A stretch of 64,000 nucleotides of DNA from an uncultured Alphaproteobacteria bacterium (GTDB lineage: Bacteria > Pseudomonadota > Alphaproteobacteria > RF32 > CAG-239): positions 124,001 through 188,000 of the forward strand of contig CAJTJB010000002.1 in assembly GCA_910576955.1 (NCBI GenBank), written 5' to 3'. The number at the start of each line of letters is the position of its first letter. Positions within the stretch are counted from its first letter, which is position 1. This document shows, piece by piece, positions 8,861-18,252 of the stretch. The position numbers were made by a program, and so were the translations under genes. The notes under the pieces were generated by a model that worked only from the letters and a program-made list of their open reading frames with translations, ran no database searches and had not been told where the DNA came from.

Positions 8861-11502
8861 TATGACTTCATCACCTCATAAACTTTTTGGGTTAAATCGC
8901 TTAAGCTGAACGGCTTGGGGATGAACGACATATTGTCGATGTCGGTGTATTCTCCTTTTAAAATATCTTCGGAATAGCCCGATGCGAGAATGATTTTAAT
9001 TTCCGGCAACATCTCAAGCACTTGTTTTGCAAGTTCAATCCCGTTTTGCCCCGGCATGACCATATCGGTTATCAGGAGTTGGAAGTTTTTATCGGTTTCT
9101 AATGTTTCGAGCGCGTTTTCTGCCGAATTGCAGCCGACAACGTCATAGCCTTTTTTACGCAGGGCGCGCACGGCAAAGGTTCGTACCGAGTTTTCATCAT
9201 CCACCAGCAATATACGCGTATTTTCTATATTATCCGGTGTTTGTGTCAGGTCATCGGTGGCAGATAAACTCAAACCGAGAATGACTTTGCCGGTGTCTTT
9301 TTTGACGGCGTCCGGAGTGAGAACGGCGCGTCCGCGTTTGTCATTTAAGGTGCGGCGGTTGAACATATCTTCGTTTGTTTTTTTGATTTCTGCCGGATAG
9401 GCGGGAAGATAGATTGAAAATGTGGTGCCGACATTGACGGTGCTTTTAACCTTAATAAATCCTTCCATTTGGCGGACAATGCCATATACGGTGGCAAGTC
9501 CGAGCCCCGTTCCCGAGCCGACGACGTTTTGTTTGGTGGAGAAAAACGGCTCAAATATGCGCGACAGGTTTTCAAGCGGAATGCCGCAGCCCGAATCGGT
9601 CACGTCCATACGCACAAAGCTGCCGCTTTCAATGGTTTCCGCGCCAAAGTGATATGGCTCAAGCAGGGTTTCCATTTGCGTTGAAATGGTCAGCGTTCCT
9701 TTTTTATCCATTGCGTCTTTAGCATTAACGCAGAGATTGAGAACAACTTGTAAAAATTGGACACGGTCTACTTTGATGCAATCCAGATTTTCGCCGTGGC
9801 GGAATTTCAGCTCGATTTGCTCGCCGACCGTGCGTTTCAGGAGCGGGGTGTAGTTTACCAGAATATCGGTGATGCTGTTTAATTCCGGCTGAAGCGGCTG
9901 TTTGCGAGAGAATTGCAGCAATTGGCGGACAAGTTCCGCCGCGCTGTTGGCATTTTGCTTAATTTGGATAATGTCTGCATAAGACGAATCGCCCAAACGA
10001 TGGCGTTGGAGCAATAAATCGCAAAAGCCTATCATTGCCGTCAGCAAGTTATTAAAATCGTGCGCAACGCCGCCGGCAAGCTGCCCCATTGCTTGCATCT
10101 TTTGGGCTTGGGCAAACTGGGTTTCGAGGTTTTTCTGTTCGGTTGTGTCCAAACAAAACAGAACCGCGCCTTTAACATTTTCTTTTATTTGGATGGTTGA
10201 AGAAAACAGCGGGCAGATATATAGCCGCAAAATTTTACTTTTGTTTTTTTGTTTGATGTTTAAATCGAAATATGCCGGCTGCAATTTGCCGTTTTCCGAG
10301 GTGAAAGCGTTGAGCTGCTTTTTGATTTTAGAAATACTTTCTTCGTCCAGATAATTGGAGAGGTAGTTGTCTAAAAGCTGCGAGGCGGAGGGCACGCCTA
10401 ATATATCAAGAAAGCGCTGATTGGTGCGTTTGATAACCAAATCCAAATCTAACAACATCATACCGAACGGCGAGAGGTTGAAGATGCTGTTTGCTTCCGA
10501 CGCAGCCTCTTCAAACGCTTGTTTTAAGTTTGAATCGGTCGGAATGTTGCCGATGACCGCTCCGCGCGTCTGCAGTTCCGTTCCCTCTTTGAACTGGTCG
10601 ATTTTGACGAGATATTCGCTGATGTCTTCATTATTGTTTTTGACATAAGCCGTATATTGGCGGCAGGCTTTATTGAGAAGTTTCTCGTCGCTTGATGTCG
10701 GATGGAGAAAATCTGTGATGCTTTTGCCTAAAATTTCTTCTTTGGGGGTGTTTAGCATCAGGCTTAATGTCTTATTGACATATTCCACTTTGCCTTTGGC
10801 ATTTTGCAGATAAATTCCGACAGGCATAAAATTAAGAAAATTATAGAACGAACGGCGCTCTTCCTGAAAAATGGCGTCCATTGTTTTTTCGGATGTAATA
10901 TTTTCCAAGCTCCATAACAGGTAAATGTTATATTTTTTATCAAAAGCGGAGGCTTTGTCCATTTCTTCACTGTCTGTTTGGGCAAGGCTTATCGGGCGGA
11001 TGGTCACGCGATACCATTCCGCGCCGGAAAATACGGTTGCCGTATCAAACTTTAGGGCGATATCCAATGAAGTTTCTTTTAAATGCTCGGCCGCTTGTTG
11101 CAATTGGTTGAGCTTTTGGCGGTTGTTTTCTTCTGCGGCGAGGTGCTTGTGCAAAAAGTCGAGAATGGAATCGTTTTGCAGAAAATCTTTTGCCAGTTCA
11201 TTTTGCAAAACGATTTTGCCGTCTTGATTTATAATTGTATAACATATTTTGCGGCTTTTTAATATTTCGTTGGCAAGCCCGCCGTAGAGAATCGCGGTTT
11301 CACCGGACTGCAAAATCGTAATTGTGAGGTAGATGCTTAAAATAATAAAGACAAAGACTGCGAGAATAACCGGTCTTAAATACATCGGATACGCAAACAG
11401 AAAGCCGATACTGACAATGGTGGCAGTCAACATCAGAACAAGCAGCAGCAGGCGCTTTTCTAATATTTTATCGGGGCGGATGTTAAGTTCATTGTTAAAC
11501 AT
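8860..11502 (-). CDS. cckA: Hybrid histidine kinase CckA
   Basis: Cell-cycle kinase/phosphatase that feeds phosphate to ChpT and then CtrA and CpdR in Alphaproteobacteria. The 880-residue product has two N-terminal membrane helices (about 18-38 and 45-63), PAS-like regions (about 90-440, including FMPVGIYLQNAKGKVEYVN and FNLSPFGMMLLDLD), the H-box GGVAHDFNNLLTAMIGFCDL with His near 482, the HATPase boxes (VLNLCVNAKDAM, DSGCGI, GSGTGLGLATVYG) and a C-terminal receiver with LLITDMVMPG (Asp near 814) and KPFS. The H-box followed by GFCDLLLQRH is close to known CckA. It sits 21 nt after pgm and is coupled to hda, which is a plausible replication-control pairing. Confidence 0.9.
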   Translation of the reverse strand: MFNNELNIRPDKILEKRLLLLVLMLTATIVSIGFLFAYPMYLRPVILAVFVFIILSIYLTITILQSGETAILYGGLANEILKSRKICYTIINQDGKIVLQNELAKDFLQNDSILDFLHKHLAAEENNRQKLNQLQQAAEHLKETSLDIALKFDTATVFSGAEWYRVTIRPISLAQTDSEEMDKASAFDKKYNIYLLWSLENITSEKTMDAIFQEERRSFYNFLNFMPVGIYLQNAKGKVEYVNKTLSLMLNTPKEEILGKSITDFLHPTSSDEKLLNKACRQYTAYVKNNNEDISEYLVKIDQFKEGTELQTRGAVIGNIPTDSNLKQAFEEAASEANSIFNLSPFGMMLLDLDLVIKRTNQRFLDILGVPSASQLLDNYLSNYLDEESISKIKKQLNAFTSENGKLQPAYFDLNIKQKNKSKILRLYICPLFSSTIQIKENVKGAVLFCLDTTEQKNLETQFAQAQKMQAMGQLAGGVAHDFNNLLTAMIGFCDLLLQRHRLGDSSYADIIQIKQNANSAAELVRQLLQFSRKQPLQPELNSITDILVNYTPLLKRTVGEQIELKFRHGENLDCIKVDRVQFLQVVLNLCVNAKDAMDKKGTLTISTQMETLLEPYHFGAETIESGSFVRMDVTDSGCGIPLENLSRIFEPFFSTKQNVVGSGTGLGLATVYGIVRQMEGFIKVKSTVNVGTTFSIYLPAYPAEIKKTNEDMFNRRTLNDKRGRAVLTPDAVKKDTGKVILGLSLSATDDLTQTPDNIENTRILLVDDENSVRTFAVRALRKKGYDVVGCNSAENALETLETDKNFQLLITDMVMPGQNGIELAKQVLEMLPEIKIILASGYSEDILKGEYTDIDNMSFIPKPFSLSDLTQKVYEVMKS

Positions 11503-11523
11503 AGGCAGCCTTTGGCAAGGGGG

Positions 11524-13143
11524 TTAGGTGATGATGTCCGGTTCGGTTTTGCCGGTGCGCGCCGTAACATCAGAGATGGTATGGGCGGCAGCGGAAAGTT
11601 CGCGGAGCATAATCTCGGGGTCTTCCAGCAGTTTGTCGGTAACGTAACGTTCGATATAGGTGCGGAGCGTTGCGCCGTTTGTGCCGGTGCCGGACAGGCG
11701 ATAGACAATACGCGAGCCGTCGGTAAAGCGGATAACCAAACCGTTTTTGTTGGAGGAATGGTCTACGGGGTCATGATAAATGAACGGTTCTGCCTCTGAA
11801 ACCGTAAAACCGTTAAAGGTTTTGCCGACAAGTGTGGGCAGCTTTTGCTCTAAATCCGCCATCAGTTTGTCTGCCGTTTCTTGCGGAATGCCCTCAAAGT
11901 CGTTCCGGAGGTAATAGCTGCGACCATATTTTTTCCAGTGTTCCAGCGTGATGTCTTTGATTGATTTGCGGGTGTCGGCAACAATGCTTAACCAGAAAAG
12001 AACCGCCCAGATGCCGTCTTTTTCGCGGATGTGCGAGGCACCGGCGCCGAAACTTTCTTCTCCGCAAAAAGTTATGCGGTTGCTATCCATCAGGTGAATA
12101 AAATATTTCCAACCGGTCGGCACTTCATAAAAGCCGATGTTTAAGGCATCTGCCACGCGTTTGACCGCCATTGAAGTTGCGGCGGATTTGGCAACGCCGT
12201 AAATGCCGTTTTTATAAGCGGGGATGAGTTTGTAGTTGTCGGTCAAAATTGCAAGACAGTCGCTCGGGCTTACGAAAAAGCTTTGTCCTAATATCATATT
12301 GCGGTCGCCGTCGCCGTCATTTGCGGCAGCAAAGTCCGGTGCTGCTTCCGAATACATCAAATCAACCAGATGTTTGGCGTATATGAGATTGGGGTCTGGG
12401 TGCAGCCCGCCGAAATCTTCAAGCGGAGAGGCATTGATAACCGTTCCCTGCGGTGCGCCGAGTTCTTGCTCGAATATTCTTTTGCCATATGGTCCGGTAA
12501 CGCCGTTCATAGCGTCAAAAACAAAGCGAAAACCGGAAGTGGCGAGTTTTTTCAGTTTCGGAAAATCAAAAATCTCTTTCATCATCTCTATATAGTCAAT
12601 ATACGGGTCGATGATTTCAATCTCGGTGTTTTCGCATTTGAGCGTTGTCAAGTGTGATAAATCGATATCCGGACAATCGGCTATTTTGTATTCGCTGATG
12701 GCGAGCGTTTGGTTATAAATAGCCTCGCTTTCGGAGGGTTGGCACTGCCCGCCTGACGATGTGGCATATTTGATACCGAAGTCGCCGTTTAGCCCGCCGG
12801 GGTTATGCGAAGCGGATAACACGAATCCGCCGTCCAATTTGTTTTTTAAGATAATGTGAGAGCCTGCCGGTGTGGAAACCAAGCCGTTTTGCCCGACGTA
12901 AAGTTTTTTGACATTATTGGCTGCGGCGATTTTGATGATTTTCTGGATGGCGATTTTGTTGTAATATCTGCCATCGCCGCCGATTAAAAAAGATTTTTTA
13001 TCTAAATCGGGAATCGTATTGAAGATACTTTGCAAAAAGTTTTCCAAATAGTTTTCTTGTGTGGCAATGCGTGTTTTTTTGCGCAGTCCGGCGGTTCCCA
13101 TTTTTTGGTCGGTATAAGGTTTTGTTTTAATGATTTCAATCAT
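11524..13143 (-). CDS. pgm: Phosphoglucomutase
   Basis: Interconverts glucose 1-phosphate and glucose 6-phosphate, supplying UDP-glucose for glycans. The 539-residue product belongs to the PGM1-like group: GTAGLRKKT near the start, the phosphoserine loop LSASHNPGG (Ser about 112), the metal loop NDGDGDRN, the sugar loop CGEESFGAG and a C-terminal phosphate site RLSGTGTNGAT. Its product could feed ugd (49.3 kb) and the GtrII/GtrB genes (59-64 kb), an inference from pathway only. Confidence 0.95.
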   Translation of the reverse strand: MIEIIKTKPYTDQKMGTAGLRKKTRIATQENYLENFLQSIFNTIPDLDKKSFLIGGDGRYYNKIAIQKIIKIAAANNVKKLYVGQNGLVSTPAGSHIILKNKLDGGFVLSASHNPGGLNGDFGIKYATSSGGQCQPSESEAIYNQTLAISEYKIADCPDIDLSHLTTLKCENTEIEIIDPYIDYIEMMKEIFDFPKLKKLATSGFRFVFDAMNGVTGPYGKRIFEQELGAPQGTVINASPLEDFGGLHPDPNLIYAKHLVDLMYSEAAPDFAAANDGDGDRNMILGQSFFVSPSDCLAILTDNYKLIPAYKNGIYGVAKSAATSMAVKRVADALNIGFYEVPTGWKYFIHLMDSNRITFCGEESFGAGASHIREKDGIWAVLFWLSIVADTRKSIKDITLEHWKKYGRSYYLRNDFEGIPQETADKLMADLEQKLPTLVGKTFNGFTVSEAEPFIYHDPVDHSSNKNGLVIRFTDGSRIVYRLSGTGTNGATLRTYIERYVTDKLLEDPEIMLRELSAAAHTISDVTARTGKTEPDIIT

Positions 13144-13220
13144 TTATTTCTCTCTAATCAAAAAAATATGAACACATTTGCCGCTAACTTAAAACAAAAA
13201 GCGCGGCTTGTAAAGACTAT

Positions 13221-13889
13221 TTATGAGCTAAAGATAAATTCTGCAAGTTTTATAATCTCACGTTTAGCGCATATATCGTCATAAGTCAGGCTCTCTTTTA
13301 GGGGAGCGAAAGATTTATCTTGGGCGGAAAGTCCGCGGGCGTTTGCCTGATAGGCATTGCGGCGGTTCAAAGGCGGACAAAGGCGAAAACCGTACATTTT
13401 TGCAGCCTGAAACAGTTCCGCGGAAGGCTCGCTGCAATATTTTTCTTTCAAATTGTTTTCGCAGACTACCCAGTCCAGACTTCTGCCGTGAGTGGCGGCG
13501 ATTTTCTTTTTCAGCTCCCAGAGTCCGTTTATATACATAACGTTTTGTTTGAAACGGGAAGCAACTTTTTTATCTTTGGGCAGCAGGGTTATGTATGTTT
13601 CTGCCATTGCGGCGAGTTCGTCTGTGGCGGCAGTGGGAATTATAACAGCATTGTATTCGTTTGATTTTTGCGCAAATTCTTCACGCGTCAGAACTGCCGG
13701 CAGGGGCAATTGCGGAAATTCGGTTTTGCGTATATTCAGCGTTTGGCGCAACGGCGAATCGGCAGAAAGCAGCAAAGCGGTTTTTTGCTGATTATAAAGC
13801 AGTATCAGCGCCAGTTCAAAACAAAAGGTTTTCCGGTCTGTGCCGCTTGCTCCGTCTACAATAATGATGTGTGCTTTGTTATCAGGCAT
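13221..13889 (-). CDS. MipZ-like ATPase with degenerate P-loop
   Basis: A 222-residue product resembling MipZ, the ParA/MinD-family ATPase that keeps FtsZ away from ParB-bound poles in Alphaproteobacteria. Support is the ParA-like beginning AHIIIVDGASGTDRKTFCFE..ILLY and the MipZ-like segment GRSLDWVVCENNL with the following FRLCPPLNRRNAYQ. The Walker A is abnormal: the family has KGGxGKS, here ASGTDRKT, lacking the second glycine and the signature lysine. It may bind nucleotide weakly or not at all. It lies 11 nt after dacA and 77 nt before pgm. Alternative: a diverged ParA-like protein with another role. Confidence 0.6.
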   Translation of the reverse strand: MPDNKAHIIIVDGASGTDRKTFCFELALILLYNQQKTALLLSADSPLRQTLNIRKTEFPQLPLPAVLTREEFAQKSNEYNAVIIPTAATDELAAMAETYITLLPKDKKVASRFKQNVMYINGLWELKKKIAATHGRSLDWVVCENNLKEKYCSEPSAELFQAAKMYGFRLCPPLNRRNAYQANARGLSAQDKSFAPLKESLTYDDICAKREIIKLAEFIFSS

Positions 13890-13900
13890 TGTGTGCGGTT

Positions 13901-14806
13901 TTATCTGTGATATTTGCCTGAAGCTTGGTTGTAGGCGGTTTTGGTTTTAGCGCCTTTCAGCGAGCTGTTAATTGCGCTTTTTAGGGCAGCCGTGTTGACG
14001 CGGGCGCTTTTTTGAATGTGATTTAAGGAAATTTCCATCATTTTAGAAACGTTATCATCGCGGTCTTTTACTTTTTTGTGTCCGAGGGTGACGGCGATAA
14101 CGCGGTGATTGCCCTGTTGCGCGGATGTGAGGATGTTAAAGCCGGAGGCTGCGGTGTAACCGGTTTTCATTCCGTCGGTGCCGAGCGAATCGTGCAAGAG
14201 ATAATTATGGGTTTTATAGGTCATACCGTTATAAGTAAATTCCGTCATTGCAAACAACGGATAATATTGCGGGAAATGGTGGTATATGGCAGCACCTAAA
14301 ATAGCTAAATCTTTTGCGGTGGTTTTTTGCGCAGAGTTCGGCAGTCCGGACGCGTTTTTGAATGTGGTGCGATACATCCCGAGCTTATGCGCGGTTTTGG
14401 TCATCAGTTTGGCAAATTCAGCTTCGCTCGGGCTTAATGCCTCGGCTAAAACCGTGGCGCAGTCGTTAGCGGATTTGACAATAAGCGCCTGAATGAGAGT
14501 TTTGACATCAATATAAGAACCGGCGGGCATTCCGAGCTTTGACGGCGAGCGCGAGGCAGCCGTGCGCGAAACTTTTAATTTGTCGGATAATTTAAGTTTG
14601 CCGGTTTCAAGAGCGTTGAACGTAATGTATAGGGTCATAAGCTTTGTCAGCGAAGCCGGATACCGCAGCGTTTCGGCGTTATCAGAGTATAAGACATTGC
14701 CGCTTTGAGCGTCAATCACAATGGAAGATGTTCCCGATGCGTGCGCGGATACGGCGGTTAATCCACAACAGAGAACAGCCAGACAAAGCTTTTTTAGCAA
14801 ATACAT
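13901..14806 (-). CDS. dacA: D-alanyl-D-alanine carboxypeptidase (PBP5/6 type)
   Basis: Removes the terminal D-Ala from peptidoglycan pentapeptides in the periplasm. The 301-residue product has a signal peptide (about 1-23, ending AHA), then the S11 triad: SLTK (catalytic Ser about 52), SAN in KSANDCAT near 112, and KTG in DGMKTGYTA. It is somewhat shorter than full PBP5 and, after the catalytic domain, has only a short basic tail in place of the PBP5 C-terminal domain with its amphipathic membrane anchor. It is first in the minus-strand run leading to pnp, so the promoter should lie in 14807-14940. Confidence 0.93.
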   Translation of the reverse strand: MYLLKKLCLAVLCCGLTAVSAHASGTSSIVIDAQSGNVLYSDNAETLRYPASLTKLMTLYITFNALETGKLKLSDKLKVSRTAASRSPSKLGMPAGSYIDVKTLIQALIVKSANDCATVLAEALSPSEAEFAKLMTKTAHKLGMYRTTFKNASGLPNSAQKTTAKDLAILGAAIYHHFPQYYPLFAMTEFTYNGMTYKTHNYLLHDSLGTDGMKTGYTAASGFNILTSAQQGNHRVIAVTLGHKKVKDRDDNVSKMMEISLNHIQKSARVNTAALKSAINSSLKGAKTKTAYNQASGKYHR

Positions 14807-14915
14807 TTGAATACGAATCCTTTCCTATTTATAAATCAGTTTATAATAGGCATGAAAAAGAAAATAAATTGTTAATTTCTTTTTGTAAAGATAAAAAAAG
14901 TTTATATTTTTTTGC

Positions 14916-14944
14916 TTGACTTTATAAAATATTATTTGTAAAAG
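14916..14944 (+). promoter_or_regulatory. Probable promoter of tRNA-His
   Basis: TTGACT (14916-14921) and TAAAAG (14939-14944) are separated by 17 nt and lie 12 nt before the tRNA 5' end. The -10 is not ideal, and the surrounding sequence is very A/T rich. Confidence 0.5.
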
Positions 14945-14956
14945 ATTTGGAGCGAT

Positions 14957-15033
14957 GGCGGACGTAGCTCAGTTGGTAGAGCCCCGGTTTGTGGTACCGG
15001 TTGTCGTCGGTTCGAGCCCGATCGTCCGCCCCA
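14957..15033 (+). tRNA. tRNA-His (GTG)
   Basis: A cloverleaf can be folded by hand: acceptor GCGGACG/CGTCCGC, D stem GCTC/GAGC, anticodon stem CCGGT/ACCGG around loop TTGTGGT with anticodon GTG, and T loop TTCGAGC. The base before the acceptor is G (14957) and faces C73 (15030), the G-1:C73 identity pair of tRNA-His. CCA is encoded at 15031-15033. Confidence 0.97.
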
Positions 15034-15039
15034 GATTAA

Positions 15040-15072
15040 AAAAAGCACTCTGTTCAGGGTGCTTTTTTTGTT
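15040..15072. terminator. Terminator after tRNA-His
   Basis: AGCACTCT pairs with AGGGTGCT around GTTC, flanked by an A-run and T7. It fits the tRNA and, on the other strand, the convergent fic gene. Confidence 0.85.
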
Positions 15073-15091
15073 TGAAGTTTGGATGACGGGC

Positions 15092-15706
15092 TTATTTTCT
15101 TAATAGGTTATGGATATTGTATTCGTCATAGCCTTCGTAGTAGTAGCTGACGTCTATGCCTTTCATAAAGACTTCGCGCTCGTTAATCTGGTCGGTGAGG
15201 GCGTTTTTTAGGAGATGTTTTATCTCTATGTCTTTAATAGGGCTGCGTTCCATTGCGGAAAGATAGTCGGCTTTGTCAATTTTGTTCCAGTCAACAACCC
15301 GTTTTAATTCTTTTTTGAATATCAAGTCCAGCCAAATTCGTGTGGCGCGACCGTTGCCTTCTCTGAACGGGTGGGCAATATTCATTTCAACATATTTTTC
15401 AACAATCTCGTCAAAAGTTGATTGCGGCATTTTATCGATATGTTTGAGGGCTTGGGGTAAAAACATAACGGGAGCAAATCTGAAATTGCCTTTGGAAATG
15501 TTGACATCGCGCATTTTTCCTGCAAAGTCGTATATGTCTTCAAACAAATATTTATGAATTTGCTTTAATCCGGCGAATGTTCCGGCTTTAATGGTGTCTA
15601 TTTTACCGCTGTCATAGAGCTTTATAGCTTTTTCTTTGCTGATTTTTTCCTCGGCTTTGTTGAGCTCTATCTGGTCTGTTATGTTTAATTTGTTGTTTGA
15701 TACCAT
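15092..15706 (-). CDS. fic: Fic-family adenylyltransferase, class III
   Basis: Fic enzymes transfer AMP (or a related group) from nucleotide to a target hydroxyl. The 204-residue product contains the core motif [12 protein letters not shown] (HxFx[D/E]GNGRxxR) and closely resembles the Neisseria meningitidis Fic layout. A C-terminal inhibitory helix carries SYYYEG (S/TxxxE[G/N]), placing the controlling glutamate in cis, so the enzyme is expected to be autoinhibited until the helix moves or oligomers dissociate. No separate antitoxin gene is adjacent, as expected for class III. Targets in this family include DNA gyrase, but the target here is unknown. Confidence 0.93.
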   Translation of the reverse strand: MVSNNKLNITDQIELNKAEEKISKEKAIKLYDSGKIDTIKAGTFAGLKQIHKYLFEDIYDFAGKMRDVNISKGNFRFAPVMFLPQALKHIDKMPQSTFDEIVEKYVEMNIAHPFREGNGRATRIWLDLIFKKELKRVVDWNKIDKADYLSAMERSPIKDIEIKHLLKNALTDQINEREVFMKGIDVSYYYEGYDEYNIHNLLRK

Positions 15707-15837
15707 TTTTATACCTCGTTTGCTTGTTGCTTTAATTTTAATTATAAAAAACTAAAAAGCAATTAAGTTTTATAAATTTTCGAATTTATCTCAAGAAACG
15801 CGGTACTGTATTAAAAATGATATTGATGTTTAGAAAA

Positions 15838-16893
15838 TCAGTAATTTTTTGCAGTTTTTCGTTTGAGGTGAAATTTTATGCCCAATATGCGAATTTCTTT
15901 AAATCTCTTGTCTGGCGTATTTTTGATGGAAAAACACTGTTGCAAAAAGCTTATCCGTTCTTTTCCTTTAAGCTTTATCTGGCGAATCAGATGGAGGTAT
16001 TGATATTCCTTGTTTAATTCGTCCGGCGTGTATTGGCTTATCAGATAGGTTTGGTAGTCTTGCAGATATTTGAGGTTGGATAGGCGGTTATTATATGAAA
16101 GGAGGGAATATCTGTATAAAAGGTTCATACAAATTTTTATGTCCATTATAAATTTGTCTTCGCGGGAGGCGTTTTGATAATAGGGTTGGTTTATCATATA
16201 ATCGCGGCATAATATTTCTTTATCTAATCCGTGTTGCGATGACATTGTGGAATTTTCCCGAAAAATCCGATAAATGTAAAAGATCTGCGGGATGACGGTG
16301 ACTTTGGGCGACTGTATGGCGCATTCGGTGCAAAACAGCCCGTCTTCTGCCAAAGGTATGCCACGGGCAAAGCGGATGTGATTCTGTTCAAGAAAAGACC
16401 GTTTGTAAATTTTGGTCCAGACGCTACCTCCCAACTCCCAGATAAAATCTTTTTTTGAGCAATCACGGGAGGCGTATTTGTTGAGGGTTTGCAGGTAAGT
16501 TGTTTTGTTGCGAATTTCCGTACCGCTTAAATTGCAAAAGCTAAATGCAAATATATCTGTTTGGGGCGAATTTTCTGTGGCTGCGGCTAATTCTTTATAT
16601 GCATTTTCCATTAACATATCATCACCGTCGACAAAGCAGATGTATTCTCCGGTTGCAATGTCTAAACCGGCATTGCGGGCGGCGGATACGCCGGCGTTTT
16701 GCTGGTGGATGGCAATAATGCGGTTGTCTTTGGCGGCATATTTATCTAAAATTTGACCGCTGTTGTCGCGGCTGCCGTCATCTACAACGATGATTTCTAT
16801 ATTTTGATAGGATTGTTCAATGATACTGTTCAGGCATTCTTTTAAATATTTTTCAACATTATAAACCGGAACGATGATTGAAAATTTAGGCAT
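15838..16893 (-). CDS. Family 2 glycosyltransferase
   Basis: A 351-residue GT-A glycosyltransferase for a surface polysaccharide or lipid glycan. The N-terminal catalytic domain has IIVPVYNVEKYLKECLNS, VDDGSRDNSG, NAGVSAARNAGL and the metal-binding FVDGDDM. The C-terminal ~140 residues are helical and poorly conserved, as usual in the EpsJ/WcaA-like group. There is no membrane segment. It is divergent from the related gene at 17098 across 204 bp. The sugar and acceptor cannot be inferred. Confidence 0.9.
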   Translation of the reverse strand: MPKFSIIVPVYNVEKYLKECLNSIIEQSYQNIEIIVVDDGSRDNSGQILDKYAAKDNRIIAIHQQNAGVSAARNAGLDIATGEYICFVDGDDMLMENAYKELAAATENSPQTDIFAFSFCNLSGTEIRNKTTYLQTLNKYASRDCSKKDFIWELGGSVWTKIYKRSFLEQNHIRFARGIPLAEDGLFCTECAIQSPKVTVIPQIFYIYRIFRENSTMSSQHGLDKEILCRDYMINQPYYQNASREDKFIMDIKICMNLLYRYSLLSYNNRLSNLKYLQDYQTYLISQYTPDELNKEYQYLHLIRQIKLKGKERISFLQQCFSIKNTPDKRFKEIRILGIKFHLKRKTAKNY

Positions 16894-17097
16894 AAAACCT
16901 CCCGCTAAAAAATACAGCCTTTAATATTTTTTCTTTAGCATATTAAGGGCAGAGTGCAAAGTCAAATATTTTATTCATAAAGGGCTGTTTAAATTAAGCG
17001 GTTTTATGTGCATAAGTAATTCGTTATATTAGATATTCAGATTATATTATTTTAGCTTAACTTAAACGATTGCATAATTCAGGTAAAGAGGGCAGAT
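16894..17097. other. Intergenic region between divergent glycosyltransferases
   Basis: AT-rich gap of 204 bp that should hold the start signals for both genes. AGGTAAAGAGGG precedes the plus-strand ATG. I see no clean -35/-10 pair, repeat or small gene. Confidence 0.5.
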
Positions 17098-17973
17098 ATG
17101 ATAAAAGTTTCAATTATCGTTCCGGTTTATAATGTTGAGAAATATTTGACGGAGTGCTTAAACAGTCTTGTCGGGCAGACGCTCAAAGATATTGAAATTG
17201 TTGCCGTAAATGACGGTTCAAAAGATAATAGTCTGCGTATTTTGGAAGAATATGCCGAAAAAGACAAGCGTATTAAAATTATCAATCAGAAAAATGCCGG
17301 ACTTTCAGCGGCAAGAAACAGAGGCGTTGAGGCGGCAACAGGCGAATTTGTAGCTTTTATTGATTCTGATGATTGGGTAGATTTAGATTTTTGTGAAAAG
17401 TTGTATACGGCAGCAACAGAGGAAAAGGCAGATATTGCCGCGGGTGAATTGGTGTGGTATGAAAATCCGCAAAAGAATGTAAAACAAATTTGTTATAAAC
17501 GCAAACTTGTGTGTAAGGGGCTTAAAGAAAAGTATTATAAATTATTGAATGGTTCGGCGTACTGCTATGTTTGTAATAAAATATATCGTCGAGAAACGCT
17601 AATAAAAAGCGGTGTTGTTTTTCCGGAAGGGAAAGTTTATGAAGATATGCATTGGTCACCCAGAGTAATGTGCGAATTGGGCAAGGCTGTTGCAATCGGC
17701 GGTGTTTCGTATTATTATCGGCAGAATGTATCTTCAATTACACATTTGACACCGCAGAATGAGAAAATGGCTAAAGATTATCGTGACGCACGGGCAGCGT
17801 TGGTGAAATTTGCGGATATGCATAATTTAATAGTTCCTTTTTCAATGTGGAAGAAAATTTATTTTCGGATTTTAGGGCTGCCTCTTGCGCAATTGTCTTA
17901 TGGCGATACGGGCGTGCGTTTTTATTTTCTGGGAATTTGCCTTTTTGAGAAAAGGGTAAGAGTTCGGTTTTAA
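17098..17973 (+). CDS. Family 2 glycosyltransferase
   Basis: A 291-residue GT-A enzyme, paralogous to the divergent neighbour at 15838-16893 (shared VSIIVPVYNVEKYL start, VNDGSKDNS, NAGLSAARNRGV). The DxD is DSDDW. It is shorter than its neighbour, mostly because the C-terminal helical part is reduced; it ends in a basic KRVRVRF that may touch the membrane. Its stop abuts the stop of the convergent gene at 17974 with no spacer. Confidence 0.9.
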   Translation: MIKVSIIVPVYNVEKYLTECLNSLVGQTLKDIEIVAVNDGSKDNSLRILEEYAEKDKRIKIINQKNAGLSAARNRGVEAATGEFVAFIDSDDWVDLDFCEKLYTAATEEKADIAAGELVWYENPQKNVKQICYKRKLVCKGLKEKYYKLLNGSAYCYVCNKIYRRETLIKSGVVFPEGKVYEDMHWSPRVMCELGKAVAIGGVSYYYRQNVSSITHLTPQNEKMAKDYRDARAALVKFADMHNLIVPFSMWKKIYFRILGLPLAQLSYGDTGVRFYFLGICLFEKRVRVRF

Positions 17974-18252
17974 CTAAAACTGCGGAAAGTCGTTGATTGT
18001 CGGCTGCGTGTTTGGTTCGGTTGCCTCTTTGATATATTTTAGCGGAATTGACTGGATAACAATCAGGCGGTCGCCGGACTGGTATATGGTGTTTTCTATT
18101 TTATCTTTGTAGTCAAGCGGATTCACATCTTTGGGATTCACTTCCGCAAATTGGTTGGCAATGAGTTGCGGCGTATTGGGTGTGTTGCCTGTTTCTTCGG
18201 CATCAGCCTGCAGCGCAGCTAAAAAAGTTAAAAGAGCGAATAAAATATGCAT
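17974..18252 (-). CDS. Small secreted protein, unknown
   Basis: A 92-residue product with a perfect AAGGAGG before the ATG. Residues 1-18 form a signal peptide (MHILFALLTFLAALQADA), so the mature ~74 residues are periplasmic. The mature part is acidic and proline/asparagine-rich, with DYKDKIENTIYQSGDRLIVIQSIPL as the only region likely to fold. I do not recognise a family. Confidence 0.7.
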   Translation of the reverse strand: MHILFALLTFLAALQADAEETGNTPNTPQLIANQFAEVNPKDVNPLDYKDKIENTIYQSGDRLIVIQSIPLKYIKEATEPNTQPTINDFPQF

